From JAWPMT01 sp965242775 (GTDB lineage: Bacteria > Bacteroidota > Bacteroidia > Cytophagales > Cyclobacteriaceae): a stretch of 64,000 nt of DNA. The stretch spans positions 499,467 to 563,466 of the forward strand of contig CBDETI010000024.1 of NCBI GenBank assembly GCA_965242775.1. The letters run 5' to 3'. The position numbers and the translations under genes are program-made. Positions 44,633 through 52,854 of the stretch are shown piece by piece; position 1 is the stretch's first letter, and each line of letters opens with the position of its first letter. The notes under the pieces are model-generated. The model worked only from the letters and a program-made list of their open reading frames with translations. It was not told the DNA's origin and ran no database searches.

Positions 44633-44842
44633 GTGTATGGTCTCTTTTCTCTGATCTCCAGCCGGTTTGAACGATCGGCCCGTCTAAACGGTTTAACCGG
44701 ACCAGGGAATTTGCGACGAAACCTGGTCTAACTTTCATTCATCAACTGGATGACCTATCCGACAAGTGATCATATTCTCTCAACTATTTTGACCACTTCA
44801 TGTCGAAGGGTTTAACGCCTGGAAAACGCTTTTGTTCCCAAG
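44633..44842. other. Intergenic region with stacked inverted repeats
   Basis: 210 bases between two minus-strand genes. CCGGTT (44662-44667) can pair with AACCGG (44695-44700). GACCAGG (44700-44706) pairs with CCTGGTC (44722-44728). No T-run follows either, so they are not simple terminators. They lie in the likely leader of bshA. No reading frame is supported. Confidence 0.35.
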
Positions 44843-47161
44843 TCAAAACTTTTGGTCTAAGATCGACTTATAAATTATACTTTGGATCTTACTACGATAA
44901 TTATGTCTTTGCAATGTATTGTTGGATGATTCAGGATAGATTCTGTTTGAAACAAAAGAATAGACCAGGTCGTGTTCCGGGTCAGCCCAAACCATAGTGC
45001 CAGTAAAGCCTGTATGCCCAAAACTTTCAGAAGACACGTGTGGAGAGGCATTTTCGACGTTGTTGTCGTATTTATCCCACCCGAGGGCTCGTCTGTTGCC
45101 AGCGAAGTACCGCTGGTTAAAAAGCTCAATGGTGGATGGTTTCAGGTATTGCCTGCCTCCATGGTAGCCGTCATTGGTGATCATTTGCATGATTACGGAC
45201 AGTTCCTTGGCTGACGAAAATAGACCTGCATGCCCTGCGACACCACCGAATATCGCGGCATTTCTGTCGTGTACCCTACCCCAAATAAGTTCTTTGCGAT
45301 AAGCATTGTCAAATTCTGTAGGTGCGATCTCGAAGATTTCATATCCTTTCTCCAGGGGATTGAAAGCTGTGTAGTGAAGCCCCAGGGGTCTGTAAAAATT
45401 ATTGAAGAGGTAGTTTTCGAGGGACATACCTGCCACTTGTTCCACTACCTGCTGTAGCATCATAAAGCCCAGGTCGCTGTATTTGTATTTATCCGCGTCT
45501 TTCAGCAACGGCGAGTTTTTTAACCAGTTTCTGATAGAATCCATCATGACTGGGTGGATCGGCATCCCATAGAGCCGGACATCATCAGCCTCATCTTCTT
45601 CAGAATAATAGCTAAATGGGTCCAGGAAATCTCCTTTTAGGGTACGTTTCCATAGGGGTTCGTAGGAGCGAAGGCCGCTCTGGTGGGCGAGTAGCTGCTT
45701 GAGGGTGATATGACTTTTATTGGTTTGGCGATATTGTGGTAAATAGGTGGATACAGAGTCATCGAGTTGCAAAATTCCCTGGTCATAGAGGTGCATGATG
45801 GCGAGCAGCGTACCGGCGACCTTGGTGATTGAAGCCACATCATAGAGGGTATTGTTATTGACTTGAATAAGGCTATCGTAGGTCAGGTAGCCAAATGCAC
45901 GGTCATAGACAATGGAAGACCCTTTGATTACTGTAATTTGACAACCTGGAGAGGCCCTTTTCTCAATTAACTCCCTCACTATCTCATCTATTTCCCTGAG
46001 TTTTTGCGAATTGAGGCCTTCCCATTCGGCAGGGGCATATCGCAGCTTCCCGGCGGCAAGCACGATTCGATTGGTGATACCGGTCAACTCGTTTGCTAGT
46101 TCCTCCGACCTGCCATCAATTGCAATGGCCCCGTACACCATTTGTGGTATCAGTACGTCGTGCACTGGATGATTTTCCGGGAAGAAGATGTATTCATCAG
46201 CCTCAACAAGATGCTTGGATTCGTTTGAAACCAGCGCGATTACCTGGTGTTGGTCGCGGTAGCTTTCCAGGAATGGCTCTAATACCCTTCCATCAGCCCT
46301 GGCGTCCACTAAAATAGTCGTCCCTTTGGCCGGAGAGATATCACGAACATCGGTTACTTCAAAATATTTCTTTAATTCTGATTCGAGGGGTGATCCAGAA
46401 GTTTGAGCCAGGAATGCGATCGTCTTGTCGTCCAGGGGCAAGACACTCTTCTCCTTTGAGAAAAAGGCAGCCGAATGATGGTGGAGGGATGTCAACAACT
46501 GCGCGGAGAAGTTCGGTACGCCTGCGTTGCCGCTAACTTTTTGATAGTGCGAAAGGGAGAATTTGTCCTTTCGCAGTTTTCTAATGTTTTTTTCCAGTTT
46601 GGGCCATTCGGCCTTACCAGCCAACAGGATGAGGTCTTTCTCCAGGAGGCTGCGGACCTCTTTTTTGTTGGTTTTGGCGTCCACGGCATGTAGGTCAGCG
46701 CCAGGGATCAGGTAAGCGGGATCCAATTCCATCAGACTAGCCACAAAATCGGAGGTCGCTGGCTCCGGTGCCACCAGATAATCTATTCCTTGATTTTTGC
46801 AAAGTGTGAGATATTCCCGGGCAAATTGCTTCACTAGTGATTTGTCGCGAATGGAGGTAAGTGTACTGGTAGTGGGTAAATCATACCCTGCCAGGTCGAG
46901 ATCCTCGGAAAACTCAACAGCGAGGATAAACCTGCTTCTTTCCACCTCATCCAATTTCTCAAAATGGCTTTTTGTAACTATTAAACCACCGGCGTTGAAT
47001 TGTGCCAAGTCCTCTTCAACGGCATACCTGGCATCCAGCCAAACATGGTTTCGTACATCATCTGTCCGAAGTAGACCTTTTGGTGCAGGTTTATACGCTT
47101 TGCTCACAAATGGGAGAACAAAAAGCAAGGAAAGGAGGGCTATTTGCCTGGAGCTGGTCAA
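44843..47161 (-). CDS. Serine hydrolase with decayed GH3-like N-terminal half
   Basis: 772 residues from a TTG start at 47161, the first start-like codon after an in-frame stop, giving a signal peptide (about 1-22). C-terminal class C beta-lactamase-like domain (about 390-765) with Ser444-x-x-Lys447, Tyr561-Ser-Asp563 and His716-Thr-Gly718, so the hydrolase site is intact. The N-terminal 390 residues align in pattern with a glycoside-hydrolase-3 front end seen in full-length Bacteroidota relatives, but the GH3 KHFPGHGD motif is missing. Probably acts on peptidoglycan peptides. Confidence 0.8.
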   Translation of the reverse strand: MTSSRQIALLSLLFVLPFVSKAYKPAPKGLLRTDDVRNHVWLDARYAVEEDLAQFNAGGLIVTKSHFEKLDEVERSRFILAVEFSEDLDLAGYDLPTTSTLTSIRDKSLVKQFAREYLTLCKNQGIDYLVAPEPATSDFVASLMELDPAYLIPGADLHAVDAKTNKKEVRSLLEKDLILLAGKAEWPKLEKNIRKLRKDKFSLSHYQKVSGNAGVPNFSAQLLTSLHHHSAAFFSKEKSVLPLDDKTIAFLAQTSGSPLESELKKYFEVTDVRDISPAKGTTILVDARADGRVLEPFLESYRDQHQVIALVSNESKHLVEADEYIFFPENHPVHDVLIPQMVYGAIAIDGRSEELANELTGITNRIVLAAGKLRYAPAEWEGLNSQKLREIDEIVRELIEKRASPGCQITVIKGSSIVYDRAFGYLTYDSLIQVNNNTLYDVASITKVAGTLLAIMHLYDQGILQLDDSVSTYLPQYRQTNKSHITLKQLLAHQSGLRSYEPLWKRTLKGDFLDPFSYYSEEDEADDVRLYGMPIHPVMMDSIRNWLKNSPLLKDADKYKYSDLGFMMLQQVVEQVAGMSLENYLFNNFYRPLGLHYTAFNPLEKGYEIFEIAPTEFDNAYRKELIWGRVHDRNAAIFGGVAGHAGLFSSAKELSVIMQMITNDGYHGGRQYLKPSTIELFNQRYFAGNRRALGWDKYDNNVENASPHVSSESFGHTGFTGTMVWADPEHDLVYSFVSNRIYPESSNNTLQRHNYRSKIQSIIYKSILDQKF

Positions 47162-47298
47162 GATTTCTTTCTTTTGCGTTACTTAGTGGAACGACTCACA
47201 TACCGTTTTTCGTTCATTCCGTTAACCCTGTTTTGTCGTACCTTAGAATACAAAGTGTTGGGAAAAATAGTAAAATCTGAATTTAAAAGTACCAGCTG

Positions 47299-47637
47299 AT
47301 GCGATTTCCATCTCTTATTCGTCTGCCAAAGAACAAACAATACACGATTAAGCCTCGATATTACGATCCCATCAAGGAAGAGATTGCTGAACGAACTGCT
47401 CGCATTAAAAAGGAACTTGAAGGTGAGCCCGGCTACGCTCCTTCGGGTCGAATTTCTTTTGAACGAAAGACTTCTCCACTACCAAGTACTGGCATCCTGC
47501 AACTGCTGATTGCTATCATTCTGATCACCTTGGTGCTGGGTTGGCTCTACCTTGGAAATGACATAATTTACTTTGTATTTGCCATGTTGCCCCTGTACTT
47601 GATTTATAGATTTAAAAGCATATTCCGGAGGAAGTAA
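47299..47637 (+). CDS. Membrane protein of unknown function upstream of mutL
   Basis: 112 residues: a basic, Tyr/Pro-rich cytoplasmic part (1-65) and two closely spaced helices (about 66-88 and 90-104), ending in FRRK. Its stop overlaps the mutL ATG by one base (TAATG), so the two are coupled. No function is known to me for the family. Confidence 0.7.
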   Translation: MRFPSLIRLPKNKQYTIKPRYYDPIKEEIAERTARIKKELEGEPGYAPSGRISFERKTSPLPSTGILQLLIAIILITLVLGWLYLGNDIIYFVFAMLPLYLIYRFKSIFRRK

Positions 47638-49454
47638 TGCAGGATGTCATTCGGCTGTTGCCTGAAAGTATTGCTAACCAGATTGCGGCCGGGGAGGTCG
47701 TGCAACGACCTGCCTCCGTTGTTAAAGAGCTACTGGAGAATAGTGTAGATGCTGGTGGTCAACATGTCAAATTGATCATCCGGGAAGCAGGGAAGTCCCT
47801 GATCCAGGTAATAGATGATGGGCATGGCATGAATCCGACTGATGCGCGGATGAGTTTCGAACGGCATGCGACATCCAAAATTCGGCAGGCGGAGGATATC
47901 TTCTCCATTCGCACCATGGGCTTTCGGGGCGAGGCGCTCGCCTCTATTGCAGCGGTGGCGCAGGTGGAGCTGAAAACGCGAACCGAGGGAGCGGAACTCG
48001 GCACTGAGATTATTATTCATGGGTCTCAATTGAAGCGTCAGGAGCCCGGAGCAATGGAGCCCGGAACATCCATCTGCGTCAAGAACTTATTCTACAATAT
48101 TCCCGCACGTCGTGGCTTTTTGAAGTCTAATCCGGTAGAATTCAAGCACATCAGCGATGAGTTTTTCAGGGTAGTGTTAGCAAATTCCGGGATTGCTTTC
48201 TCCTTCTACCAAAACGATCAGGAAATCTATCGGCTCGATCCTGGAAAGCTGAGCAAAAGGATCGTACAACTCTTTGGAAAGAACTATCAGAATCAGCTCA
48301 TTCCCTGTCAGGAACACACACCGGATATCCAGATCACAGGGTATGTCGGTAAGCCGGAGTTTGCCAAAAAAACCAGAGGGGAGCAATTCTTTTTTGTAAA
48401 CGGGCGGTTCATAAAAAACAACTATTTAAATCATGCGGTGAGTGCGGCATTTGAGGGGCTGCTGCCCGATGACTTTTTCCCGTTTTACGTGCTCTTCATC
48501 GAAATGGATCCTTCACGCGTAGATGTGAATGTGCATCCGACGAAGACGGAGGTCAAGTTTCAGGATGACAGACTACTCTATGGGGTCATCCGGTCGGCCG
48601 TCCGGCAGGCTCTTTCCCAGTTCAATGTGACCCCTTCACTTGACTTTGGTGCCGATATCAATTTCGAATTCGCCACGCGGAATGTTGAAACAACTTCGCG
48701 GGAGGATAGGGATTATTCGAATTACCGGAGCCTGGACACTGCCAAAAGGTCGACCGACAATTGGCAAGAGGTGTATGAAGTGGCGCGAAAGGAAGAGGAG
48801 GCGACCCTACGCAGGGCGGAAATGGAGATGCCTGCTCCGGAAATATTGACCTTGAAAAGTGATTTGAAGTCGACCAAACCGGATGCAGAATCAAATAAGT
48901 CGTTGCAGTTGCATGGCCATTACTTGATTCGGCAGGTAAAATCCGGAATGGTGATTATAGATCAGAATGCGGCTCATGAGCGTATTTTGTTTGAACAATA
49001 TTTGGAAGCATTGAATGGTACAGCCGGTTCTTCTCAGTCCTGTCTTTTCCCACAACATTTGCAGTTAAATGCTTCGGATTTCGCTTTGCTGGGTGAATTA
49101 AAATCGGAAATCAGAAAGTTGGGGTTCGATTTTGAGACTTTGGGAGAGAGAACAATTGTGGTGAATGGTGTGCCCTCTGACCTGGCTGGTTGCAATGAAA
49201 AAGAGGTGATTGAAGGCTTATTGGAACAATTCAAGCTTAATCAGGAAACATTATCGCTGGATCACCGTCAGAATCTTGCCAGGTCTCTGTCTTTACGCAC
49301 AGCTATCCGTCGAGGTAAGGTGCTGGAAGAACGGGAAGCGGATGAATTGGTCGATCGACTGTTTGCCTGCAAGCAACCCAATTACACACCAGGTGGTAAT
49401 CCAACTTTTGTAGTTTTGGGACTCGAGAGAATAGCTGGATATTTTAAAAAGTAA
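47637..49454 (+). CDS. mutL: DNA mismatch repair protein MutL
   Basis: Links MutS mismatch recognition to strand incision. 605 residues. GHKL ATPase N-terminal domain with IANQIAAGEVVQRPASVVKELLENSVDAG, DDGHGM and GFRGEAL. The C-terminal dimer domain (about 430-605) is of the nicking-endonuclease type but shows DQNAAHERI at Asp442, with Asn444 in place of the usual His. The FACKQPNYTPGG stretch near the end is in the metal-site position. Followed by two rhomboid genes. Confidence 0.93.
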   Translation: MQDVIRLLPESIANQIAAGEVVQRPASVVKELLENSVDAGGQHVKLIIREAGKSLIQVIDDGHGMNPTDARMSFERHATSKIRQAEDIFSIRTMGFRGEALASIAAVAQVELKTRTEGAELGTEIIIHGSQLKRQEPGAMEPGTSICVKNLFYNIPARRGFLKSNPVEFKHISDEFFRVVLANSGIAFSFYQNDQEIYRLDPGKLSKRIVQLFGKNYQNQLIPCQEHTPDIQITGYVGKPEFAKKTRGEQFFFVNGRFIKNNYLNHAVSAAFEGLLPDDFFPFYVLFIEMDPSRVDVNVHPTKTEVKFQDDRLLYGVIRSAVRQALSQFNVTPSLDFGADINFEFATRNVETTSREDRDYSNYRSLDTAKRSTDNWQEVYEVARKEEEATLRRAEMEMPAPEILTLKSDLKSTKPDAESNKSLQLHGHYLIRQVKSGMVIIDQNAAHERILFEQYLEALNGTAGSSQSCLFPQHLQLNASDFALLGELKSEIRKLGFDFETLGERTIVVNGVPSDLAGCNEKEVIEGLLEQFKLNQETLSLDHRQNLARSLSLRTAIRRGKVLEEREADELVDRLFACKQPNYTPGGNPTFVVLGLERIAGYFKK

Positions 49455-49457
49455 TGC

Positions 49458-50258
49458 ATGTTTAGAGTAACTCCGATGGTCAAAAATCTCCTGATTATCA
49501 ATATCGGGATTTATTTGCTGGACTCGTTCCTGGGTCTACGTTTGATCGATTTGTTTGGATTGCGAGTGGTTTTTTCGGAGCAATGGATGCCGCACCAGTT
49601 CATTGCCTACATGTGGCTTCATAGCACCAGTAGCTTCTGGCATTTATTCGGAAATATGTTCGCTGTTTTCATATTTGGACCGATGCTGGAAATGGCCTGG
49701 GGTCCCAAGCGATTTCTTACTTTTTACCTGATATGCGGGATAGGAGCCGGCGTTTTTTATGGGGTTGCCGACTTTTTGGAGAAAAAACCACTGTATGAAG
49801 ATCGTCAGGAGTATTTGGCAAATCCTAATCCAGAGGATTTTAAAATTTTCATAGTAGATCATCAGCCTAGAAGGGAGATTTTGTATCAGCTGGAGAGTTT
49901 TTCCGATGAATTTTTTAAATACCCCAATAATGAGGCGCTCAAGAATGAGAGCAGGGTCTATGTTGATAAAATTTACCAAGCCTACGTAAATATCCCGATG
50001 GTGGGGGCGTCGGGCGCAGTTTTCGGAATACTAATGGCTTTCGGGATGCTATTCCCCAATACCGTTCTTTATCTCCTGTTTCCGCCTATACCAGTGAAAG
50101 CAAAATATCTGGTGTTTTTCTATGGGGCTTACGAATTATATGCGGAAATTAGTCGTTCTCCGACTGACAATGTGGCTCACCTGGCCCACCTGGGCGGCAT
50201 GTTGGTAGCCTTTTTGCTATTGAGAATTTGGCGTAGTAACCAAAATAGATTTTACTGA
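49458..50258 (+). CDS. Rhomboid intramembrane serine protease (first)
   Basis: 266 residues with six or so helices. Catalytic Ser185 in VGASGAVFG and His244 (in AHLAHLGG, His241 and His244) are present. About 70 polar residues (around 105-178) separate the third and fourth helices, which I recall as a Bacteroidota trait. It starts three bases after mutL and is followed after one base by a second rhomboid gene. Confidence 0.88.
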   Translation: MFRVTPMVKNLLIINIGIYLLDSFLGLRLIDLFGLRVVFSEQWMPHQFIAYMWLHSTSSFWHLFGNMFAVFIFGPMLEMAWGPKRFLTFYLICGIGAGVFYGVADFLEKKPLYEDRQEYLANPNPEDFKIFIVDHQPRREILYQLESFSDEFFKYPNNEALKNESRVYVDKIYQAYVNIPMVGASGAVFGILMAFGMLFPNTVLYLLFPPIPVKAKYLVFFYGAYELYAEISRSPTDNVAHLAHLGGMLVAFLLLRIWRSNQNRFY

Positions 50259-50259
50259 G

Positions 50260-51186
50260 ATGACAAACAGCATCCTCGATGATTTTAAGAATGCCTGGAA
50301 CAAACCCAACAATGCTCCGGCGCAGCTTATAATTATCAACATTGTTGTTTTCCTGTTTTTGGGTGTCTTGCTCGTTTTCTCCAGGATAGGTGGCGTTGAG
50401 GGTCTTTTTGATGTAGTTTATAATCAGTTTTCGATACCTCCAACCTTCGGTGAATTCATTACCCGACCGTGGACATTGATCACATATTCTTTTGCTCACA
50501 GCCTTTCGGGGATATTTCATATCCTTTTCAATATGCTCATTTTGTACTGGTTTTCAAGGCTCATTGTGGAATACCTGGGAAATCAGAAGGTCATTAGTCT
50601 GTACGTTGTGGGGGCCCTGGCTGGTGGAATCGCCTACCTGATCGTGTACAACCTGATTCCGTTTTACATGGATTCTGCACCCAACATTAGTGGCATGGTC
50701 GGTGCTTCAGCGGCAGTGTACGCGATCGTTGTGGCAGCGGCAACCTTAATTCCTAACTACACTTTCTACTTACTCTTTCTGGGTCCGGTTAAGATCAAAT
50801 ACATCGCGGGTTTTTACATCGTGATATCTTTTCTTGGTTCAGTGGGGGCCAATGCTGGCGGAAATGTGGCCCATTTGGGTGGCGCCTTGCTGGGATACAT
50901 CTACGTTCGGCAATTGCAGGCGGGTAGTGATCCGGGTGCCTGGGTTATAAAGTTTATCGATTTTGTGAAAAGCTTTTTTGTGAAACAGCCGAATATTAAG
51001 GTCACACACAAGAAGGAGAAAGTGCGGGCGACTAAAGTAAGGTCAGGAACTTCCAAATCAGGTACCAATAAGTCCGACGCAAGTCAAGAGGAGATCGACG
51101 CCATTTTAGACAAGATCTCTCAATCTGGCTATGAGAGCCTTACCAAAGCAGAAAAGCAGAAGCTTTTCAACGCCAGTAAGAAGTAA
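50260..51186 (+). CDS. Rhomboid intramembrane serine protease (second)
   Basis: 308 residues. Catalytic Ser150 in GASAAVYA and His205 in NVAHLGG are present. No large loop like its neighbour's. A basic, Ser/Thr/Lys-rich cytoplasmic tail (about 240-280) leads to a small C-terminal helical motif, EEIDAILDKISQSGYESLTK, found on many Bacteroidota rhomboids (DUF6576-like). Substrates unknown. Ends one base before the convergent rlmN stop. Confidence 0.88.
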   Translation: MTNSILDDFKNAWNKPNNAPAQLIIINIVVFLFLGVLLVFSRIGGVEGLFDVVYNQFSIPPTFGEFITRPWTLITYSFAHSLSGIFHILFNMLILYWFSRLIVEYLGNQKVISLYVVGALAGGIAYLIVYNLIPFYMDSAPNISGMVGASAAVYAIVVAAATLIPNYTFYLLFLGPVKIKYIAGFYIVISFLGSVGANAGGNVAHLGGALLGYIYVRQLQAGSDPGAWVIKFIDFVKSFFVKQPNIKVTHKKEKVRATKVRSGTSKSGTNKSDASQEEIDAILDKISQSGYESLTKAEKQKLFNASKK

Positions 51187-52224
51187 CTAGGCTACCTTAT
51201 TTTTATTAGCCAATTGGCCACAGGCAGCGTCAATATCTTTACCGCGACTTCTTCGAACACTGGTACTCACTCCCCCTTTGATCAAATGCTGAGCAAACCG
51301 TTCGATGGTCTGCGGGTCAGCTTTTGCGAAGGATGCCTCTGAGATGGGATTGTACTCTATAATATTGACTTTGCAAGGGACTTTCCTGGCGTACTTAAGG
51401 AGTTTTTCAGCATCTTCCAGCGAGTCATTGAAATCGTAGAAGAGAATATATTCGAAGGTGATCCTGTTCCCGGTTTTTTCGTAGAAAAGGCGCAGAGACT
51501 TCATCAGTGCCTGGAGCGTGTTGCTCTCATTAATAGGCATGATCGTGTTGCGTTTTTCGTCATCGGCGGCATGGAGAGAGAGTGCCAGGTTAAACTTTAC
51601 CTGATCCTCTGCGAGCTTGTCGATCATTTTCGCAATGCCAGCCGTAGAGACTGTGATCCGCTTTGGAGACATGTTGAGTCCGTCTTTGCCCGTAATGCGC
51701 TCAATTCCCTCCATGACATTTTTGTAGTTGAGCAGTGGTTCACCCATGCCCATGAAGACGATATTGGACAAAGGCCGATTAAAGTGCTCGGCAGCCTGGG
51801 ATTGGATATGCACAACCTGATCATAAATTTCACCAGGATCGAGATTCCGTTCCCTTTTCATATAACCGGTAGCGCAAAATTTACAGCTTAGCGAGCAACC
51901 CACCTGAGAGGAGACGCAGGCGGTCATTCGTTCATCGGCAGGAATGAGCACACCTTCGATCAGATGTTCGTCATGGAGTCGAAAAGCGGACTTGATCGTA
52001 CCGTCGTTGGACTTTTGCTCATCGGCGAGGGAGAGGTTACGGATTTCGAAAGTCTCGGCCAGCATTTCGCGCAGCGCCTTCGGTAAGTTGGTCATCTCCT
52101 CGAATGAGGTAGCGTTTTTCGCCCAAAGCCATTCCCAGACCTGCTTGGCTCTGAACTTCTTCTCGCCCGCACCTTCAAACCATGTGGTAATATCGGCTAG
52201 TGTTTCCTTTCGGATGTCCTTCAT
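51187..52224 (-). CDS. rlmN: Dual-specificity rRNA/tRNA methyltransferase RlmN
   Basis: Radical SAM enzyme that methylates C2 of A2503 in 23S rRNA and A37 in some tRNAs. 345 residues. Fe-S cluster cysteines CxxxCxxC at Cys110, Cys114 and Cys117 in GCSLSCKFC, followed by ATGYMKRERN, and the GMGEPLLNYKNV loop. The start MKDIRKETLAD matches family starts. The only good -7 box lies six to thirteen bases upstream, leaving almost no leader. Confidence 0.96.
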   Translation of the reverse strand: MKDIRKETLADITTWFEGAGEKKFRAKQVWEWLWAKNATSFEEMTNLPKALREMLAETFEIRNLSLADEQKSNDGTIKSAFRLHDEHLIEGVLIPADERMTACVSSQVGCSLSCKFCATGYMKRERNLDPGEIYDQVVHIQSQAAEHFNRPLSNIVFMGMGEPLLNYKNVMEGIERITGKDGLNMSPKRITVSTAGIAKMIDKLAEDQVKFNLALSLHAADDEKRNTIMPINESNTLQALMKSLRLFYEKTGNRITFEYILFYDFNDSLEDAEKLLKYARKVPCKVNIIEYNPISEASFAKADPQTIERFAQHLIKGGVSTSVRRSRGKDIDAACGQLANKNKVA

Positions 52225-52229
52225 TGGTG

Positions 52230-52237
52230 CAAAGTTA
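52230..52237 (-). promoter_or_regulatory. -7 box for rlmN
   Basis: TAACTTTG on the minus strand, an exact TAnnTTTG match six bases before the ATG. Transcription would begin at or next to the start codon. No TTG is found at -33. Confidence 0.4.
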
Positions 52238-52272
52238 GGAAGAAGCCAACCTTAATTACTATTTTCGAAGCT

Positions 52273-52755
52273 ATGGTCGTTATTGACAGGATCATCTCCT
52301 CCATCGGAAAGATCACCTCCTGGCTTACCCTCATTCTGGTATTGGTCATCGTAATAGACGTGTTTATGAGGTATGTTTTTTCAATTACCTCCGCGGCATC
52401 CTTCGAACTTGAATGGCATCTGTTTGCCGTTATCTTTCTCCTGGGCGCTGCGTACACTTTGCAAGAGGATAAACATGTTCGCGTGGATGTATTCTACGCG
52501 CGATTCTCCCCTAAGACCCAAGCTTGGGTCAACCTGCTGGGGACATTGGTGTTCTTGCTTCCTTTTTGTCTGATAATTACCTGGAAGTCCGTGGATTTTG
52601 TTCAAAATTCTTTCGCCGTGAGGGAAACGAGTCCTGATCCCGGGGGCTTGCCCGCCAGGTACCTGATTAAAGCTGCTATCCCTTTGGGGCTGTCCCTGCT
52701 GGCCTTGCAAGGGGTATCCATCATCTTTCGGTCACTTAGGACTATCTCCAAATGA
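52273..52755 (+). CDS. TRAP transporter small permease (DctQ family)
   Basis: 160 residues with four membrane helices and the DctQ signature ELEWHLFAVIFLLGAAYTLQEDKHVRVD, giving the small membrane subunit of a tripartite ATP-independent transporter. These use the sodium or proton gradient to import acids caught by a periplasmic protein. The gene starts 48 bases from the divergent rlmN. The usual partner order is disturbed: an unrelated membrane gene separates it from the large permease. Confidence 0.9.
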   Translation: MVVIDRIISSIGKITSWLTLILVLVIVIDVFMRYVFSITSAASFELEWHLFAVIFLLGAAYTLQEDKHVRVDVFYARFSPKTQAWVNLLGTLVFLLPFCLIITWKSVDFVQNSFAVRETSPDPGGLPARYLIKAAIPLGLSLLALQGVSIIFRSLRTISK

Positions 52756-52854
52756 AATGAGCATAAGCGGCCAGCATACAAGCCAAGGAGTGAATGGATT
52801 TATGCGAATTCCATCGTACCCCTGCACAGCGGGTAATAGAAGAAAACCATCCAC

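Noticed and set aside
44800..44997. Plus-strand frame over the end of the serine hydrolase
   Set aside because: Overlaps the conserved C-terminal domain antisense and has no recognisable features.
52756..52854. A short DctP fragment between the small permease and the unknown gene
   Set aside because: The 99-base gap has no signal-peptide-coding frame.
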